DNA of 64,000 nucleotides, from assembly GCA_035308965.1 (NCBI GenBank), contig DATGFN010000044.1:1-64000 (forward strand), written 5' to 3'. The position numbers and the translations under genes were made by a program. Source of the DNA: DASYXZ01 sp035308965 (GTDB taxonomy: Bacteria; Acidobacteriota; Terriglobia; UBA7540). Shown in pieces: positions 8,639 through 17,555 of this stretch. The notes beneath the pieces were generated by a model. It did not search any database and was not told the origin of the DNA. It saw nothing but the letters and a program-made list of their open reading frames with translations. Positions within the stretch are counted from its first letter, which is position 1. Every line of letters starts with the position of its first letter.

Positions 8639-9778
8639 ATGATACGAAACACGAAAAGGCGCGGACTGGCAAGCTACGCCATGGCTGTGGAAGCGACGGC
8701 GGGACGTCGATTTCCCGAGCCGCCTCATCCATATCGCAATGAGTATGAGCGCGACCGCGACCGGATCATCCACTCGCGTGCGTTTCGCAGGCTGGAAGAC
8801 AAGACCCAGGTTTTCACCCGGAGGTCTTCCGATCATTTCCGCAACCGCTTGACGCATACCCTGGAAGTGGCGCAAATAAGCCGAACCGTCGCGCTGGCGC
8901 TGGGCCTGAATGCCGACCTGGTTGAGGCGCTGGCGCTGGTGCACGACGTTGGCCACCCCCCCTTCGGCCACGTGGGAGAAGGCGCGCTGCACCACCTGAT
9001 GCAGGATTACGGAGACACTTTCGATCACAATCTGCATGCCCTCCGGATCGTGGAAAGTTTCGAACATAAGTATGTCGAATTTACTGGACTGAATCTCACC
9101 TTTGAAGTCCGCGAAGGGATCATCAAACATTCGCGAAACTACGATCCCAAGCTGTATCCTGCCCTCGTCGAATACCGCCTGAACGATCAGCCGCCCCTCG
9201 AAGCGCAATTAATCGATCTGGCGGATGAGATTGCCTACAACTGTTCAGACCTGGATGACGGGTACGAATCGAAGCTGCTTACCGTCCGGCTGATTTGCGG
9301 AGGCGTACCTTTATTCAAACGGATTTATGACTCAGTGGAGCGCAAGTATCCATGGGCGATTGAGAAGCTGAAATTCAACGAGGCGTTGAAACGTCTGATG
9401 GACGCATTGGTTTCAGATTTGATCGAGGCGACCCGCGATCGCCTTCTCAAAGAGCGAGTTCGCTCCGTCGAGCAAGTTCGCTCGCGGCGCGGGCGTCTGG
9501 TGGGCTTTAACCGGCGCGTGATGGCAGAAAACAAACTCATTAAGGAGTTCCTGTACGCAAAACTCTACTTCCACCCGAAAGTTCGCGCCGAGCGAAAACT
9601 CATCGTTAAGAATGTGCGCGGCTTGTTCCAATTCTTTGTGAACCATCCGCGCCGGTTGCCCCCAACCTATTCGGCGCAAATCGAACAAGAACCGATTCAC
9701 CGTGTCGTCTGCGATTATATTGCGGGCATGACCGACCACTACCTTCAGGAGCAATACCGCAAGTATTTGAATCCGTAG
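8639..9778 (+). CDS. dGTPase-like HD-domain triphosphohydrolase
   Basis: About 379 residues of the deoxyguanosinetriphosphate triphosphohydrolase-like family (type 2/3), which hydrolyses dNTPs to nucleoside and triphosphate. Motifs include His-Ser-Arg-Ala-Phe-Arg-Arg-Leu-Glu-Asp-Lys-Thr-Gln-Val, Arg-Leu-Thr-His-Thr-Leu-Glu-Val, Leu-Val-His-Asp-Val-Gly-His-Pro-Pro-Phe-Gly-His (the HD metal site), and Asp-Leu-Ala-Asp-Glu-Ile-Ala-Tyr-Asn (second Asp). The start is taken at the ATG at 8639; an in-frame TTG at 8582 would add 19 basic residues. It is monocistronic. Confidence 0.88.
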   Translation: MIRNTKRRGLASYAMAVEATAGRRFPEPPHPYRNEYERDRDRIIHSRAFRRLEDKTQVFTRRSSDHFRNRLTHTLEVAQISRTVALALGLNADLVEALALVHDVGHPPFGHVGEGALHHLMQDYGDTFDHNLHALRIVESFEHKYVEFTGLNLTFEVREGIIKHSRNYDPKLYPALVEYRLNDQPPLEAQLIDLADEIAYNCSDLDDGYESKLLTVRLICGGVPLFKRIYDSVERKYPWAIEKLKFNEALKRLMDALVSDLIEATRDRLLKERVRSVEQVRSRRGRLVGFNRRVMAENKLIKEFLYAKLYFHPKVRAERKLIVKNVRGLFQFFVNHPRRLPPTYSAQIEQEPIHRVVCDYIAGMTDHYLQEQYRKYLNP

Positions 9779-9886
9779 TCACATGCTCCGGCGGTCCCAG
9801 CAGCGACCGCCTGTGCTAAGATGAGCGCGCGGCTCCAGTTTTTCTCCTGGCCGGGGACGGCTTGGTCGCGGTAATACCTTCTTCTT

Positions 9887-10921
9887 ATGGACCTCCGACG
9901 GCGGATAGCTTTTACTGTCTTTCTTTTATTGTCCATGTTGCTGGTGGCAGCGGCGGGGTATCGCTTTTTCGGCGGTCCCAATGTGACCAGCCTGGACGCG
10001 ATTTACATGGCCGTGGTCACCATTTCCTCAGTGGGTTATACCGAAGTAGTGGACACAAGTCACAATGTTTCCCTGCGAATTTTCAATATGTTCGTCATTT
10101 TATTTGGCATTGGCATCATGCTTTACGTTTTTTCTGCTTTCACCGCGTTTATCGTGGAAGGACAACTCAATGATCTTTTTCGGAGACGCAAGATGCTGAA
10201 ACAAATTCGGGAATTAAGAGACCATTTCATCATTTGTGGGGCGGGCGAAGTGGGCCACCATGTGGCGCAGGAATTGCTGAAAACCAGGAATAGCTTTGTG
10301 GTGATCGACCAGGACGAGGAAATCCTGGAAAAGATTCGGCAACTGGGCGAATTCCCCGTGCTGAGAGGCGACGCCGCGGACGAAGACACACTGAGCGCCG
10401 CGGGCCTGGCGTATGCGCGCGGCCTCGCTTCCGTCCTGTCCGAGGACAGGGATAATCTGATGGTGACGGTAACCGCGCGCCAGATGAATCCCACCGTTCG
10501 CATCGTGGCGCGCTGCGCCGAGGCCCGAATGGCGGGCAAGCTGATCCGCGCCGGGGCCAACACGGCTGTGTCCCCCAACACCATTGGCGGGTTGCGCCTG
10601 GCCTCCGAGCTGGTGCGCCCTCACGTGGTGGGGTTCCTCGACATGATGCTGAAGGAAGAATCAAAAACTTTGCGGGTGGAAGAAATCGTCATCGGCGCGG
10701 ATTCGCCTTGGGCGGGGAAGACCATCCATGGCACGGAGATCCATAAGCGTTATGAATTGCTTGCGCTTGCTTTGCGTAAGCCTGACGGCAAAACTCATTA
10801 CAACCCACATGGGAGCTCGCCCCTGAATGTGGGCGACGTCGTGCTCGTGATGGGCGACGTGGATATGATTTGGAAGGCGCGCGAATCTGCCGGCATCATC
10901 ACTCCTCCTCCGAGTTCGTAG
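9887..10921 (+). CDS. Potassium channel with RCK (TrkA-N/TrkA-C) domains
   Basis: The 344-residue protein has a two-helix pore module: TM1 about residues 5-27, a pore loop with the filter Thr-Ile-Ser-Ser-Val-Gly-Tyr-Thr-Glu (about 46-54), and TM2 about 64-88. It is followed by an RCK_N/TrkA-N Rossmann domain beginning Asp-His-Phe-Ile-Ile-Cys-Gly-Ala-Gly-Glu-Val-Gly (about 112-230) and a TrkA_C domain (about 255-335). This is the MthK-like layout of ligand-gated K+ channels in the inner membrane. No neighbouring Trk subunits are present. Confidence 0.88.
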   Translation: MDLRRRIAFTVFLLLSMLLVAAAGYRFFGGPNVTSLDAIYMAVVTISSVGYTEVVDTSHNVSLRIFNMFVILFGIGIMLYVFSAFTAFIVEGQLNDLFRRRKMLKQIRELRDHFIICGAGEVGHHVAQELLKTRNSFVVIDQDEEILEKIRQLGEFPVLRGDAADEDTLSAAGLAYARGLASVLSEDRDNLMVTVTARQMNPTVRIVARCAEARMAGKLIRAGANTAVSPNTIGGLRLASELVRPHVVGFLDMMLKEESKTLRVEEIVIGADSPWAGKTIHGTEIHKRYELLALALRKPDGKTHYNPHGSSPLNVGDVVLVMGDVDMIWKARESAGIITPPPSS

Positions 10922-11025
10922 GCGGGAGCTCGGAAGTGCCTCGTGCTGTTGGTGAAGCCTCGCGATCGGCTGGGCGTCCGCATCGTATCAAACGGAAGAA
11001 TTGAATAATCCAAGGAGGATTACGA

Positions 11026-12435
11026 TTGCACACATCGTCTCGATTGTCTTCCCGGTCGCCAGGAGCGGGGTTACGAACCATCCTGGTTGTTTTCCCCGTA
11101 ATTCTCTTGGTCATTATACTTACATTAGGTTGGAAGGTTACCAGAAACCAGGCGCCGGTCATTCAATTCGCCGGACACTTGAAAGGCATCGGAGCTACTA
11201 CGCCCATTCAACTCGAGGTCCGCGACGACCACTACGCCATCAAGAAAGTTCAAATTGAATTGCGCCAGGACGGCCGCTCTTTCCCGATACCATTTATGGA
11301 AACTGTTTTTGGAGAAGCGCCCCCCGCCTGGAATTTCTGGGCGTCTCCCAAAGAAAATAGCTGGAGCATCATGGCCCACGTGGGCCGCCACGAAATGCCC
11401 GACTTGCAGGAAGGGCGTGCAACGCTCGTCGTGATGGCGACCAATAATTCCTGGGGGCGATTCTTCCGCGGCGGCCGGTCCGAAACCACGCTGGAACTTC
11501 CTGTTCGATTCGCTCCTCCCCAGATTGAGGTCCTGAGTTCCAAGCACTACATCAACCAGGGCGGCGCGGAACTGGTGGTCTTCAAGGTCTCGCCCGGCGC
11601 CGCCGAATCCGGTGTGCTTGTGGGGCCAAGCTTTTTTCCCAGTTGGCCGGTAAAGGATTCTCTGCCGGACACTCGCCTGTGCTTGTTCGCCTTTGCCTAC
11701 AATGTGGATCCCAAAACGCCGGCACACATCGTGGCCAGGGACGATGCAGGGAACGAAACTCTTAGCCCCTTCACTTATGAGGTCTTCCCGAAGAAATTTC
11801 ATTCGGACACCATCCAAGTGACGGATGACTTCATGAATCGGGTTGTGCCGCCCATCATGAGCCAAACGCCGGAACTTCAGGATCAGGGAAGCCTGCTAAA
11901 AAATTTCCTTCTGGAAAATGGACATCTTCGCGAAAAGGAGGCCAGGCAATTAGTGGAGTTTTCCAAGCAAACCGCAACCAAATTTCTGTGGACCGAGCCT
12001 TTCATCGAACTCCCTTCCAAGGTGGAAGCCTCATTCGCCGACTATCGGACCTATGTTTACAACGGTCAGGCGGTGGATCATCAGACCCACCTGGGGTTTG
12101 ACCTGGCTGGTCTCCAACATATGCCCATCCAGGCCGCGAATGATGGAGTCGTGGTCCACGCCGCTTTCTTCGGAATCTACGGCAACGCCGTCATCATCGA
12201 TCACGGATGTGGTTTGCAATCCCTTTACGGGCACATGAGCTCAATCGACGTTAAGCCGGGCGAAGCCGTGAAGCGGGGCCAGGTGATTGGTCATAGCGGA
12301 GAGACCGGCTTGGCGGGCGGGGACCACTTGCACTTCACCATTCTACTGGACGGAATTCCGGTGAACCCCACCGAGTGGTGGGACCCGCACTGGATTCACG
12401 ACCGGATTGAAGAAAAACTCGCGCCGTATAAATGA
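11026..12435 (+). CDS. Membrane-anchored M23-family metallopeptidase
   Basis: The 469-residue protein has one N-terminal membrane helix (about 17-38), then a long extracytoplasmic beta-rich region. The C-terminal LytM/M23 domain (about 330-455) has His-Leu-Gly-Phe-Asp-Leu (HxxxD zinc motif) and His-Leu-His-Phe (HxH). All M23 zinc ligands appear present, so it may be an active peptidoglycan endopeptidase. The start is TTG at 11026, chosen because AAGGAGG (11012-11018) lies 7 nt upstream. It converges with the nucleoside hydrolase gene 34 bp downstream. Confidence 0.85.
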   Translation: MHTSSRLSSRSPGAGLRTILVVFPVILLVIILTLGWKVTRNQAPVIQFAGHLKGIGATTPIQLEVRDDHYAIKKVQIELRQDGRSFPIPFMETVFGEAPPAWNFWASPKENSWSIMAHVGRHEMPDLQEGRATLVVMATNNSWGRFFRGGRSETTLELPVRFAPPQIEVLSSKHYINQGGAELVVFKVSPGAAESGVLVGPSFFPSWPVKDSLPDTRLCLFAFAYNVDPKTPAHIVARDDAGNETLSPFTYEVFPKKFHSDTIQVTDDFMNRVVPPIMSQTPELQDQGSLLKNFLLENGHLREKEARQLVEFSKQTATKFLWTEPFIELPSKVEASFADYRTYVYNGQAVDHQTHLGFDLAGLQHMPIQAANDGVVVHAAFFGIYGNAVIIDHGCGLQSLYGHMSSIDVKPGEAVKRGQVIGHSGETGLAGGDHLHFTILLDGIPVNPTEWWDPHWIHDRIEEKLAPYK

Positions 12436-12469
12436 AATTCCGGGTTGCGGCAAACTGTCCTGGGGAAAA

Positions 12470-13399
12470 CTATTCTGGCGCGACCCGCCTCAAATAGAAA
12501 TCCATGAAACGGCGCGCATCAGTCGTCAGTCCCACCGTCGCGTTGGGTGGCTTGCCCTCAGCAGCGGTGGTAAGGCCTTTGTCATCCACTTCAACAGCCA
12601 GTGGCTTGGTTTCGCAGATCGTCGGATCAATCACCAGCGCCACTGCCATTGGATCAAAGAGGGTGGGCGTGGGATTCCCCCACAGGTGATAGAGCAACGT
12701 CAAGGCGTTCGAGGTAGGCGTGAGTTGGGTAAAGATGCGGTGCATGTCCGCTGGGCTCAGTTGCAGCATGGCGGTGACGTCGAGCGGCGCCATCAGGATG
12801 GGCACGCCGGCAGAGAAAACCACTTGGGCCGCCGGAGCGTCCGCGTAGATATTGTACTCAGGAACGGCCTTGGGATTGTCTCCGTAGCCGTGCGCAATCG
12901 CCCCGCCCATCAATACGATACGTTTGATTTTGCCGGCGACGGCCGGATCCTTCCTAAAAAGCGCGGCCACGTTGGTGAGCGGCCCGATGGCTACCAACGT
13001 AATTTCACCCGGCCGCTTCTGGAATTGACGATCCAAAAAATCCACGGCGCTTTGCTTAAGCAATTGCGGGCTGGCGAATCCTTCCGCCCAACGTGTCTGA
13101 GGATCTTTTGAGGGTTTGCCCGGTTCACCTGCCGCCACCGGAACATTTCGCCGCCCTGCTTCCCAGAGCATCTTGGCAGCAAGACGGGCGCGGGCCTGCG
13201 TGTCCCCGCTAACAGTGGTCACCCCGAGCAAATCCAGCTCAGGGCTGCCGAGAATTAGCGCCACGGCAAACGCATCGTCAATATCGCCGCCAATATCTGT
13301 GTCGAGTAGAATCGGAATTTTCTGCTGAGACGGAGGTGCCGCCCGGATGATGGTGGATGCAAGGAGCAAACACGCGACGAACAGAAACAGTTTTTTCAT
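12470..13399 (-). CDS. Secreted nucleoside hydrolase (IU-NH family)
   Basis: About 309 residues of the inosine-uridine-preferring nucleoside hydrolase family, which splits the N-glycosidic bond of ribonucleosides. The signature Asp-Thr-Asp-Ile-Gly-Gly-Asp-Ile-Asp-Asp-Ala is the Ca2+-binding Asp cluster, and Val-Ala-Ile-Gly-Pro-Leu-Thr-Asn-Val and Leu-Met-Gly-Gly also fit. The start at 13399 gives a clear signal peptide (Met-Lys-Lys-Leu-Phe-Leu-Phe-Val-Ala-Cys), so the enzyme is exported. Eleven more in-frame upstream codons exist. Late in the protein the family catalytic His region is Met-Ala-Val-Ala-Leu-Val; a clear His is not obvious there, so specificity is left open. Confidence 0.82.
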   Translation of the reverse strand: MKKLFLFVACLLLASTIIRAAPPSQQKIPILLDTDIGGDIDDAFAVALILGSPELDLLGVTTVSGDTQARARLAAKMLWEAGRRNVPVAAGEPGKPSKDPQTRWAEGFASPQLLKQSAVDFLDRQFQKRPGEITLVAIGPLTNVAALFRKDPAVAGKIKRIVLMGGAIAHGYGDNPKAVPEYNIYADAPAAQVVFSAGVPILMAPLDVTAMLQLSPADMHRIFTQLTPTSNALTLLYHLWGNPTPTLFDPMAVALVIDPTICETKPLAVEVDDKGLTTAAEGKPPNATVGLTTDARRFMDFYLRRVAPE

Positions 13400-13445
13400 T
13401 GGCACATGGTCTGGTTTCAAATGAATCGGCAAATATTCAACTGCC

Positions 13446-15548
13446 TTACTCTTCCTCTACTTCCTTGCCGTGCCCGGCGGCGCGTGCGGCGGCCACAATT
13501 TTGTCTGTGACCGGCTGGGGAACAAGATCGTAGTGGGAGAATTCCATGGAATAAGTTCCGCGGCCCTGGGTCATGGAAGTCAGGTCGGAGGCGTAAGTCA
13601 GCATGTCCGCGAGTGGCACCTGGGCCTTGATGATTGTCGAGCCGCCTTTCGAGTCCATGCCTTGAATGCGCCCGCGGCGCCCATTCAGGTTGCCCATAAT
13701 GTCGCCCGAATAATTCTCCGGCACGGTGATTTCGACGTTATAGATGGGTTCGAGCAAGCAGGGCTTGGCCTGGGCCATGCATCCCTTGAAGGCTTTTGAC
13801 CCGGCAAGCTTGAACGCCATTTCCGAGGAATCGACGTCGTGATATGAACCGTCATAGAGAATGACGCGAAAATCGACCACCGGAAAACCTGCGAGGTACC
13901 CACGCGCGGCCGCATCCACAATTCCCTTTTCAATGGCGGGAATGAAATTCCGCGGGACCGCGCCGCCAAAAATATCGTTTACAAACTCGAACCCAGACCC
14001 CCGCACCAGTGGTTCCATCTTGATTTTGCAATCGCCGTATTGCCCGTGGCCCCCGGTCTGTTTTTTGTGCTTGCCCTGCGCGTCGGCCTTGGCGCGAATG
14101 GTCTCGAGGTAGGCGATTTTCGGCGCCTTCAATGTAACTTCAACATTGAATCGGCGTTTGAGTTTGGAGACGGCCACTTCCACATGCTGTTGGCCCGAAC
14201 CCGAGACCAGGAACTCCTTGGTCTGCGCGTCGCGCGAGAAGCGCAGCAGCGTGTCTTCCTCGATCAAGCGGTGGATGGCCGTAGCCAGTTTATCCTCGTC
14301 GTTGCGCGACTTGGGCTCCACCGCAAAGGAAATGGAAGGCTCGGGCAGTTTTACCTTGGGATAGATGATGGGGGCAGGCTTGTCGCCCAGCGTGTCGCCG
14401 GTCAAAGTGTCCTTAAGTTTAGCCACTACGCCGATGTCGCCGGCGTGCAATTCTGCCACAGGCGTCTGGGTCTTGCCCTGAATCACTGCGATGTGCGAGA
14501 GGCGCTCACCGCCGGCGCGATTCATATTGACGAGATTGGCTTCGTTCTTCAAAACCCCCGACATCACTTTGAAGTAGCTGACCCGGCCGGCGAAAGCGTC
14601 CGCGACGGTCTTAAAGATAAAAGCGGAAACGGGCTGGGTGTCCGCAATGGGCCGTTTGACGGCATTGCCGCCGTCGTGGTCCAGGCCTTCCACTTCCCCA
14701 CGCTCGACAGGCGAGGGCAAGTAGCTGGCGATGAAGTTCAGTAGATTCTCCGAACCAATTTCATGGAGCCCCGAGCACAGGACCACGGGGAAGATGCGTT
14801 TTTCAGAAATAGCCTGTTTCAGCCCGGGAACGAGATCTTCCACGGGGATAGTGCCTTTCTCGAAAAATTCTTCCATGAGCGCGTCGTTACCTTCGGCCAC
14901 CATTTCCACCAGTGCTTCGTGCGCCGACGTCGCCGCGGCGGAGAGCTCGGAGGGAATTTCACTCTCTTTTCCCTTGCCCGAGCCATCAGGTTCGTAGAGG
15001 TATGCCTTCATGTTGACCAGGTCGATGACTCCGCGAAAGTTTTTTTCTTCGCCGATGGGAAGCTGCACCGGAATCACCGACCTGCCGAAAGAGGTGTGCA
15101 ATGACTCCAGGGTGCGCTCCAGGCTGGAGCGCTCGCGGTCCATTTGATTGACCACCAGCACGCGAGGCAAGCCGAATTGTTCGCAATAGCCCCACGTTTT
15201 CTCGGTCTGCACTTCCACCCCGGACACTCCATGCACGACCACCAGTGCGGCATCGGCGGCGGCCAGGGCGGACAAAGCCTCGTGGAGAAAAATGTTGTAG
15301 CCGGGGGTGTCAATGAAATTGATTTTGGTCTTGCCCCACTCCGCGTAGGCGAGGGCCGCGCTGATGGTAAACTTGCGCTGAATTTCCTCCTCGTCGTAGT
15401 CCGTGACCGAGGTGCCGTCATCCACTCGCCCCAGGCGGTTCACCATTCCCGCCGCAAACAGCACCGACGACACGAGTTGAGTCTTGCCGGAGTGGCCGTG
15501 CCCCACCAGCGCGACATTGCGAACGTTTGGTCCCTCGTAAATTTTCAC
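13446..15548 (-). CDS. EF-G-like translational GTPase (FusA2 type)
   Basis: The 700-residue protein has the full EF-G layout: GTPase domain (1 to about 280), domain II (about 300-390), III (about 400-475), IV (about 475-600, with His-Gly-Gln-Tyr-Gly) and V (about 605-690). G1 is Gly-His-Gly-His-Ser-Gly-Lys-Thr and G3 is Asp-Thr-Pro-Gly-Tyr. G4 reads Asn-Gln-Met-Asp where the canonical motif is Asn-Lys-x-Asp. It lacks the usual str-operon neighbours (rpsL, rpsG, tuf), so it is more likely the divergent EF-G paralogue group than the housekeeping fusA. Its role may be recycling or stress; inference only. Confidence 0.85.
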   Translation of the reverse strand: MKIYEGPNVRNVALVGHGHSGKTQLVSSVLFAAGMVNRLGRVDDGTSVTDYDEEEIQRKFTISAALAYAEWGKTKINFIDTPGYNIFLHEALSALAAADAALVVVHGVSGVEVQTEKTWGYCEQFGLPRVLVVNQMDRERSSLERTLESLHTSFGRSVIPVQLPIGEEKNFRGVIDLVNMKAYLYEPDGSGKGKESEIPSELSAAATSAHEALVEMVAEGNDALMEEFFEKGTIPVEDLVPGLKQAISEKRIFPVVLCSGLHEIGSENLLNFIASYLPSPVERGEVEGLDHDGGNAVKRPIADTQPVSAFIFKTVADAFAGRVSYFKVMSGVLKNEANLVNMNRAGGERLSHIAVIQGKTQTPVAELHAGDIGVVAKLKDTLTGDTLGDKPAPIIYPKVKLPEPSISFAVEPKSRNDEDKLATAIHRLIEEDTLLRFSRDAQTKEFLVSGSGQQHVEVAVSKLKRRFNVEVTLKAPKIAYLETIRAKADAQGKHKKQTGGHGQYGDCKIKMEPLVRGSGFEFVNDIFGGAVPRNFIPAIEKGIVDAAARGYLAGFPVVDFRVILYDGSYHDVDSSEMAFKLAGSKAFKGCMAQAKPCLLEPIYNVEITVPENYSGDIMGNLNGRRGRIQGMDSKGGSTIIKAQVPLADMLTYASDLTSMTQGRGTYSMEFSHYDLVPQPVTDKIVAAARAAGHGKEVEEE

Positions 15549-15734
15549 TCGAAGCTCCTATGAAATCAGAGGTCGATGAACAAAGAGCGAAATCACCCCA
15601 AAAAGCAAACCGCCATCCTAGCATAATTTTTCAGGCGGATTCAAAACGATTGGTTCGGGCAACTGGCTAAGGCCGGGGGCCCTGCAACCCGCGCCAAGTG
15701 GGAGCGCATTCGTTCCTGTCTCACCGATCTCAGC

Positions 15735-16043
15735 TCAGTCCAGGTCGATATCGCGCATGGGGCGAGTGATGGGCTCATCTTTTGTTTTCTTGAGAGCCTC
15801 TTCGAATTTTCGGTCCAGCACCCGGGATTTTACTTTTTCGTCCTCAGCGCTCTGGTTAAAGATCGACTCGCGCCGCGCCTTTTCGTTTTCCAAAAGTTCG
15901 TGGGCGCGGTCGAAGTCCGGAGCCTTGAACGTTTTGGGCGGCGGTTGGTGAGCAATCACCTTGCCCAATTCCATGTCCACGGTCAGTTTCGCCCCGCAGC
16001 ATGGGCAGGTCACTTCGATGGTGGTATTTTCGTTGCGAGACAT
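15735..16043 (-). CDS. Small zinc-ribbon protein with helical tail
   Basis: The product is about 102 residues. The N-terminus has Cys-Pro-Cys-Cys-Gly within Val-Thr-Cys-Pro-Cys-Cys-Gly-Ala-Lys-Leu-Thr-Val-Asp, a one-sided zinc-knuckle-like motif often seen in small acidobacterial proteins. The rest is a charged helix rich in Glu, Lys and Arg with a Pro-rich hinge. Start at 16043 (Met-Ser-Arg-Asn-Glu) is preferred; an upstream ATG at 16073 adds ten residues. No function can be named. Confidence 0.65.
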   Translation of the reverse strand: MSRNENTTIEVTCPCCGAKLTVDMELGKVIAHQPPPKTFKAPDFDRAHELLENEKARRESIFNQSAEDEKVKSRVLDRKFEEALKKTKDEPITRPMRDIDLD

Positions 16044-16178
16044 CTCGTGAAACCTCTCCCGCAATGGCGGCAAGCCTGTGTCCAGTCCTTACAAAATCCC
16101 CAAACCAACCTCAGTATACCCGAATGAAGGGCGTAGAGGTAAAGCCGGACGGAGATGAATTTGGTAAGATAAGGGTTG

Positions 16179-16880
16179 ATGGCACGAATCAACCAACCCG
16201 CCTCACGAAATATTTGGGCGCTTGCGGCGTTCGCGTTGCTTTCTGCGGCATCGATTGTCGGACTGCATCGCTTGCACGCTGGTCAGGACGACAAGGCGAG
16301 GTTTGCCGAGCGTGACTCCTGGCAGCGTCCCGAAGAGGTGATGGACAAGCTTGGCATCAAGGCTGGTAGCGTGGTAGGGGACGTGGGTTGCGGCAGCGGC
16401 TATTTCACATTTCATTTTGCAGCGCGGGTAGGAGCGGATGGAAAGGTTTATGCCGAGGACCTCGAGCCTGATTTGCTGGCCAAAATTCAAGCCCGCGCAG
16501 CTCAAGAAAAGTTGCGGCAAATTGAAGTGCTTCAAGGAACTGCGGACGATCCCTCTCTTCCCGAAGGGAAACTTGACGCCATCCTGGTGATGAACGCCTA
16601 CCACGAAATGAAAAACTATGACGCCATGCTGCGCGGAATGTTCAAAGCGCTCAAGCCGGGGGGAGTGCTCGCCATTATTGATCATGAGGCGGAGCCCGGC
16701 CAGCCGCGGAGCGAGTACCAGCAGGGCCACCGAATTCCAGCCGAATTGGTGCGCGAAGACTTGGCACGCAACGGGTTCCGCTTTCTTCGCAGCGAGCCCG
16801 GCTTCCTAAGCACCGACACACACAAGAACTTCTTCTTCCTTATCTTCCGGAAACCTGAATCTGCGTCCGAACCCCGCTGA
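16179..16880 (+). CDS. Class I SAM-dependent methyltransferase with N-terminal membrane anchor
   Basis: About 233 residues. An N-terminal hydrophobic segment (about 10-27) suggests a signal anchor or signal peptide. It is followed by a methyltransferase_11/25-like domain with motif I Val-Val-Gly-Asp-Val-Gly-Cys-Gly-Ser-Gly-Tyr-Phe-Thr and a post-I acidic Tyr-Ala-Glu-Asp-Leu-Glu. A later Leu-Lys-Pro-Gly-Gly-Val-Leu-Ala-Ile-Ile-Asp motif is typical. The substrate is unknown. The start is the ATG at 16179 behind AAGGG; a TTG immediately before is an alternative. Exported methyltransferase-like proteins of this kind are common in Acidobacteriota and Planctomycetota. Confidence 0.78.
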   Translation: MARINQPASRNIWALAAFALLSAASIVGLHRLHAGQDDKARFAERDSWQRPEEVMDKLGIKAGSVVGDVGCGSGYFTFHFAARVGADGKVYAEDLEPDLLAKIQARAAQEKLRQIEVLQGTADDPSLPEGKLDAILVMNAYHEMKNYDAMLRGMFKALKPGGVLAIIDHEAEPGQPRSEYQQGHRIPAELVREDLARNGFRFLRSEPGFLSTDTHKNFFFLIFRKPESASEPR

Positions 16881-17009
16881 ATCGCATTTCCCTGAACCCA
16901 GATTCCTGCAACAACCATTGGGCGCGGAAAGGAGTTGAGTTTCGAACTTTGTCACGTGCGAAAGATGGGATGGGATTCTGCGGAGAATTGAATTAGTTGC
17001 GGAGGAACT

Positions 17010-17529
17010 TTGAAGCAAAGAAATGTTTTCTTAATGTTACTTTTTCTAACGTGTTTTAATCCATGGCTCTTGGCCGGCGATCAGGCCGTTAAACTCGTCC
17101 GGGACGGAGACCAAATTGAAGCGCTGATCAGCGGCAAGCCCTTCACGACTTATTATTTTGGCGCCGAGTCGCCCAAGCCGTACTTGCACCCACTGCGCAG
17201 CGCGCAAGGGACCATCGTGACCCGCGGTTGGCCGATGGTGAAAGACATTCCTGGCGAGAGCCAGGACCACCCACATCACCGCGCGTTGTTTTTCGCCCAT
17301 TCCGACTAATCCCAAGCATCCCACTTACTGGCACGCCCGGAGTTATGGTTTGTTCGCGGTGAATCCGTTTGGCGAGCACGATTTCTATAACGATCCCAAA
17401 CTCGATGGCAGCATTACGATTCGGCCCGGCGAGTCACTCACCTTTCACTATCGTGTCCTCATCCATCATGGCGACGCGCAGCAGGCGCACTTGGCCGCTG
17501 CCTATGCGAATTACGGGAAGGAGAGGTGA
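17010..17529 (+). pseudogene. Decayed DUF6807/PmoA-like secreted protein gene
   Basis: A first frame (17010-17309, TTG start behind GGAGGA) encodes a signal peptide and the family N-terminus ending His-Pro-His-His-Arg-Ala-Leu-Phe-Phe-Ala-His-Ser-Asp, then TAA. A second frame continues at once (17308-17529) with the family C-terminus: His-Pro-Thr-Tyr-Trp-His-Ala-Arg, Phe-Ala-Val-Asn-Pro-Phe-Gly-Glu-His-Asp-Phe, and His-Tyr-Arg-Val-Leu-Ile-His-His-Gly-Asp. Intact homologues are around 300 residues; these two parts total about 170, so roughly 120-140 central residues are missing. A deletion with frame change is the simplest explanation. The interrupting stop is TAA, so recoding as Sec is excluded. 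Confidence 0.75.
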
Positions 17530-17555
17530 GACTCTCAGAGTGATGGCCCATGACA

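Noticed and set aside
17010..17529. Another selenoprotein or recoded stop
   Set aside because: The interrupting stop is TAA, and the downstream coding continues in a different frame with residues missing.
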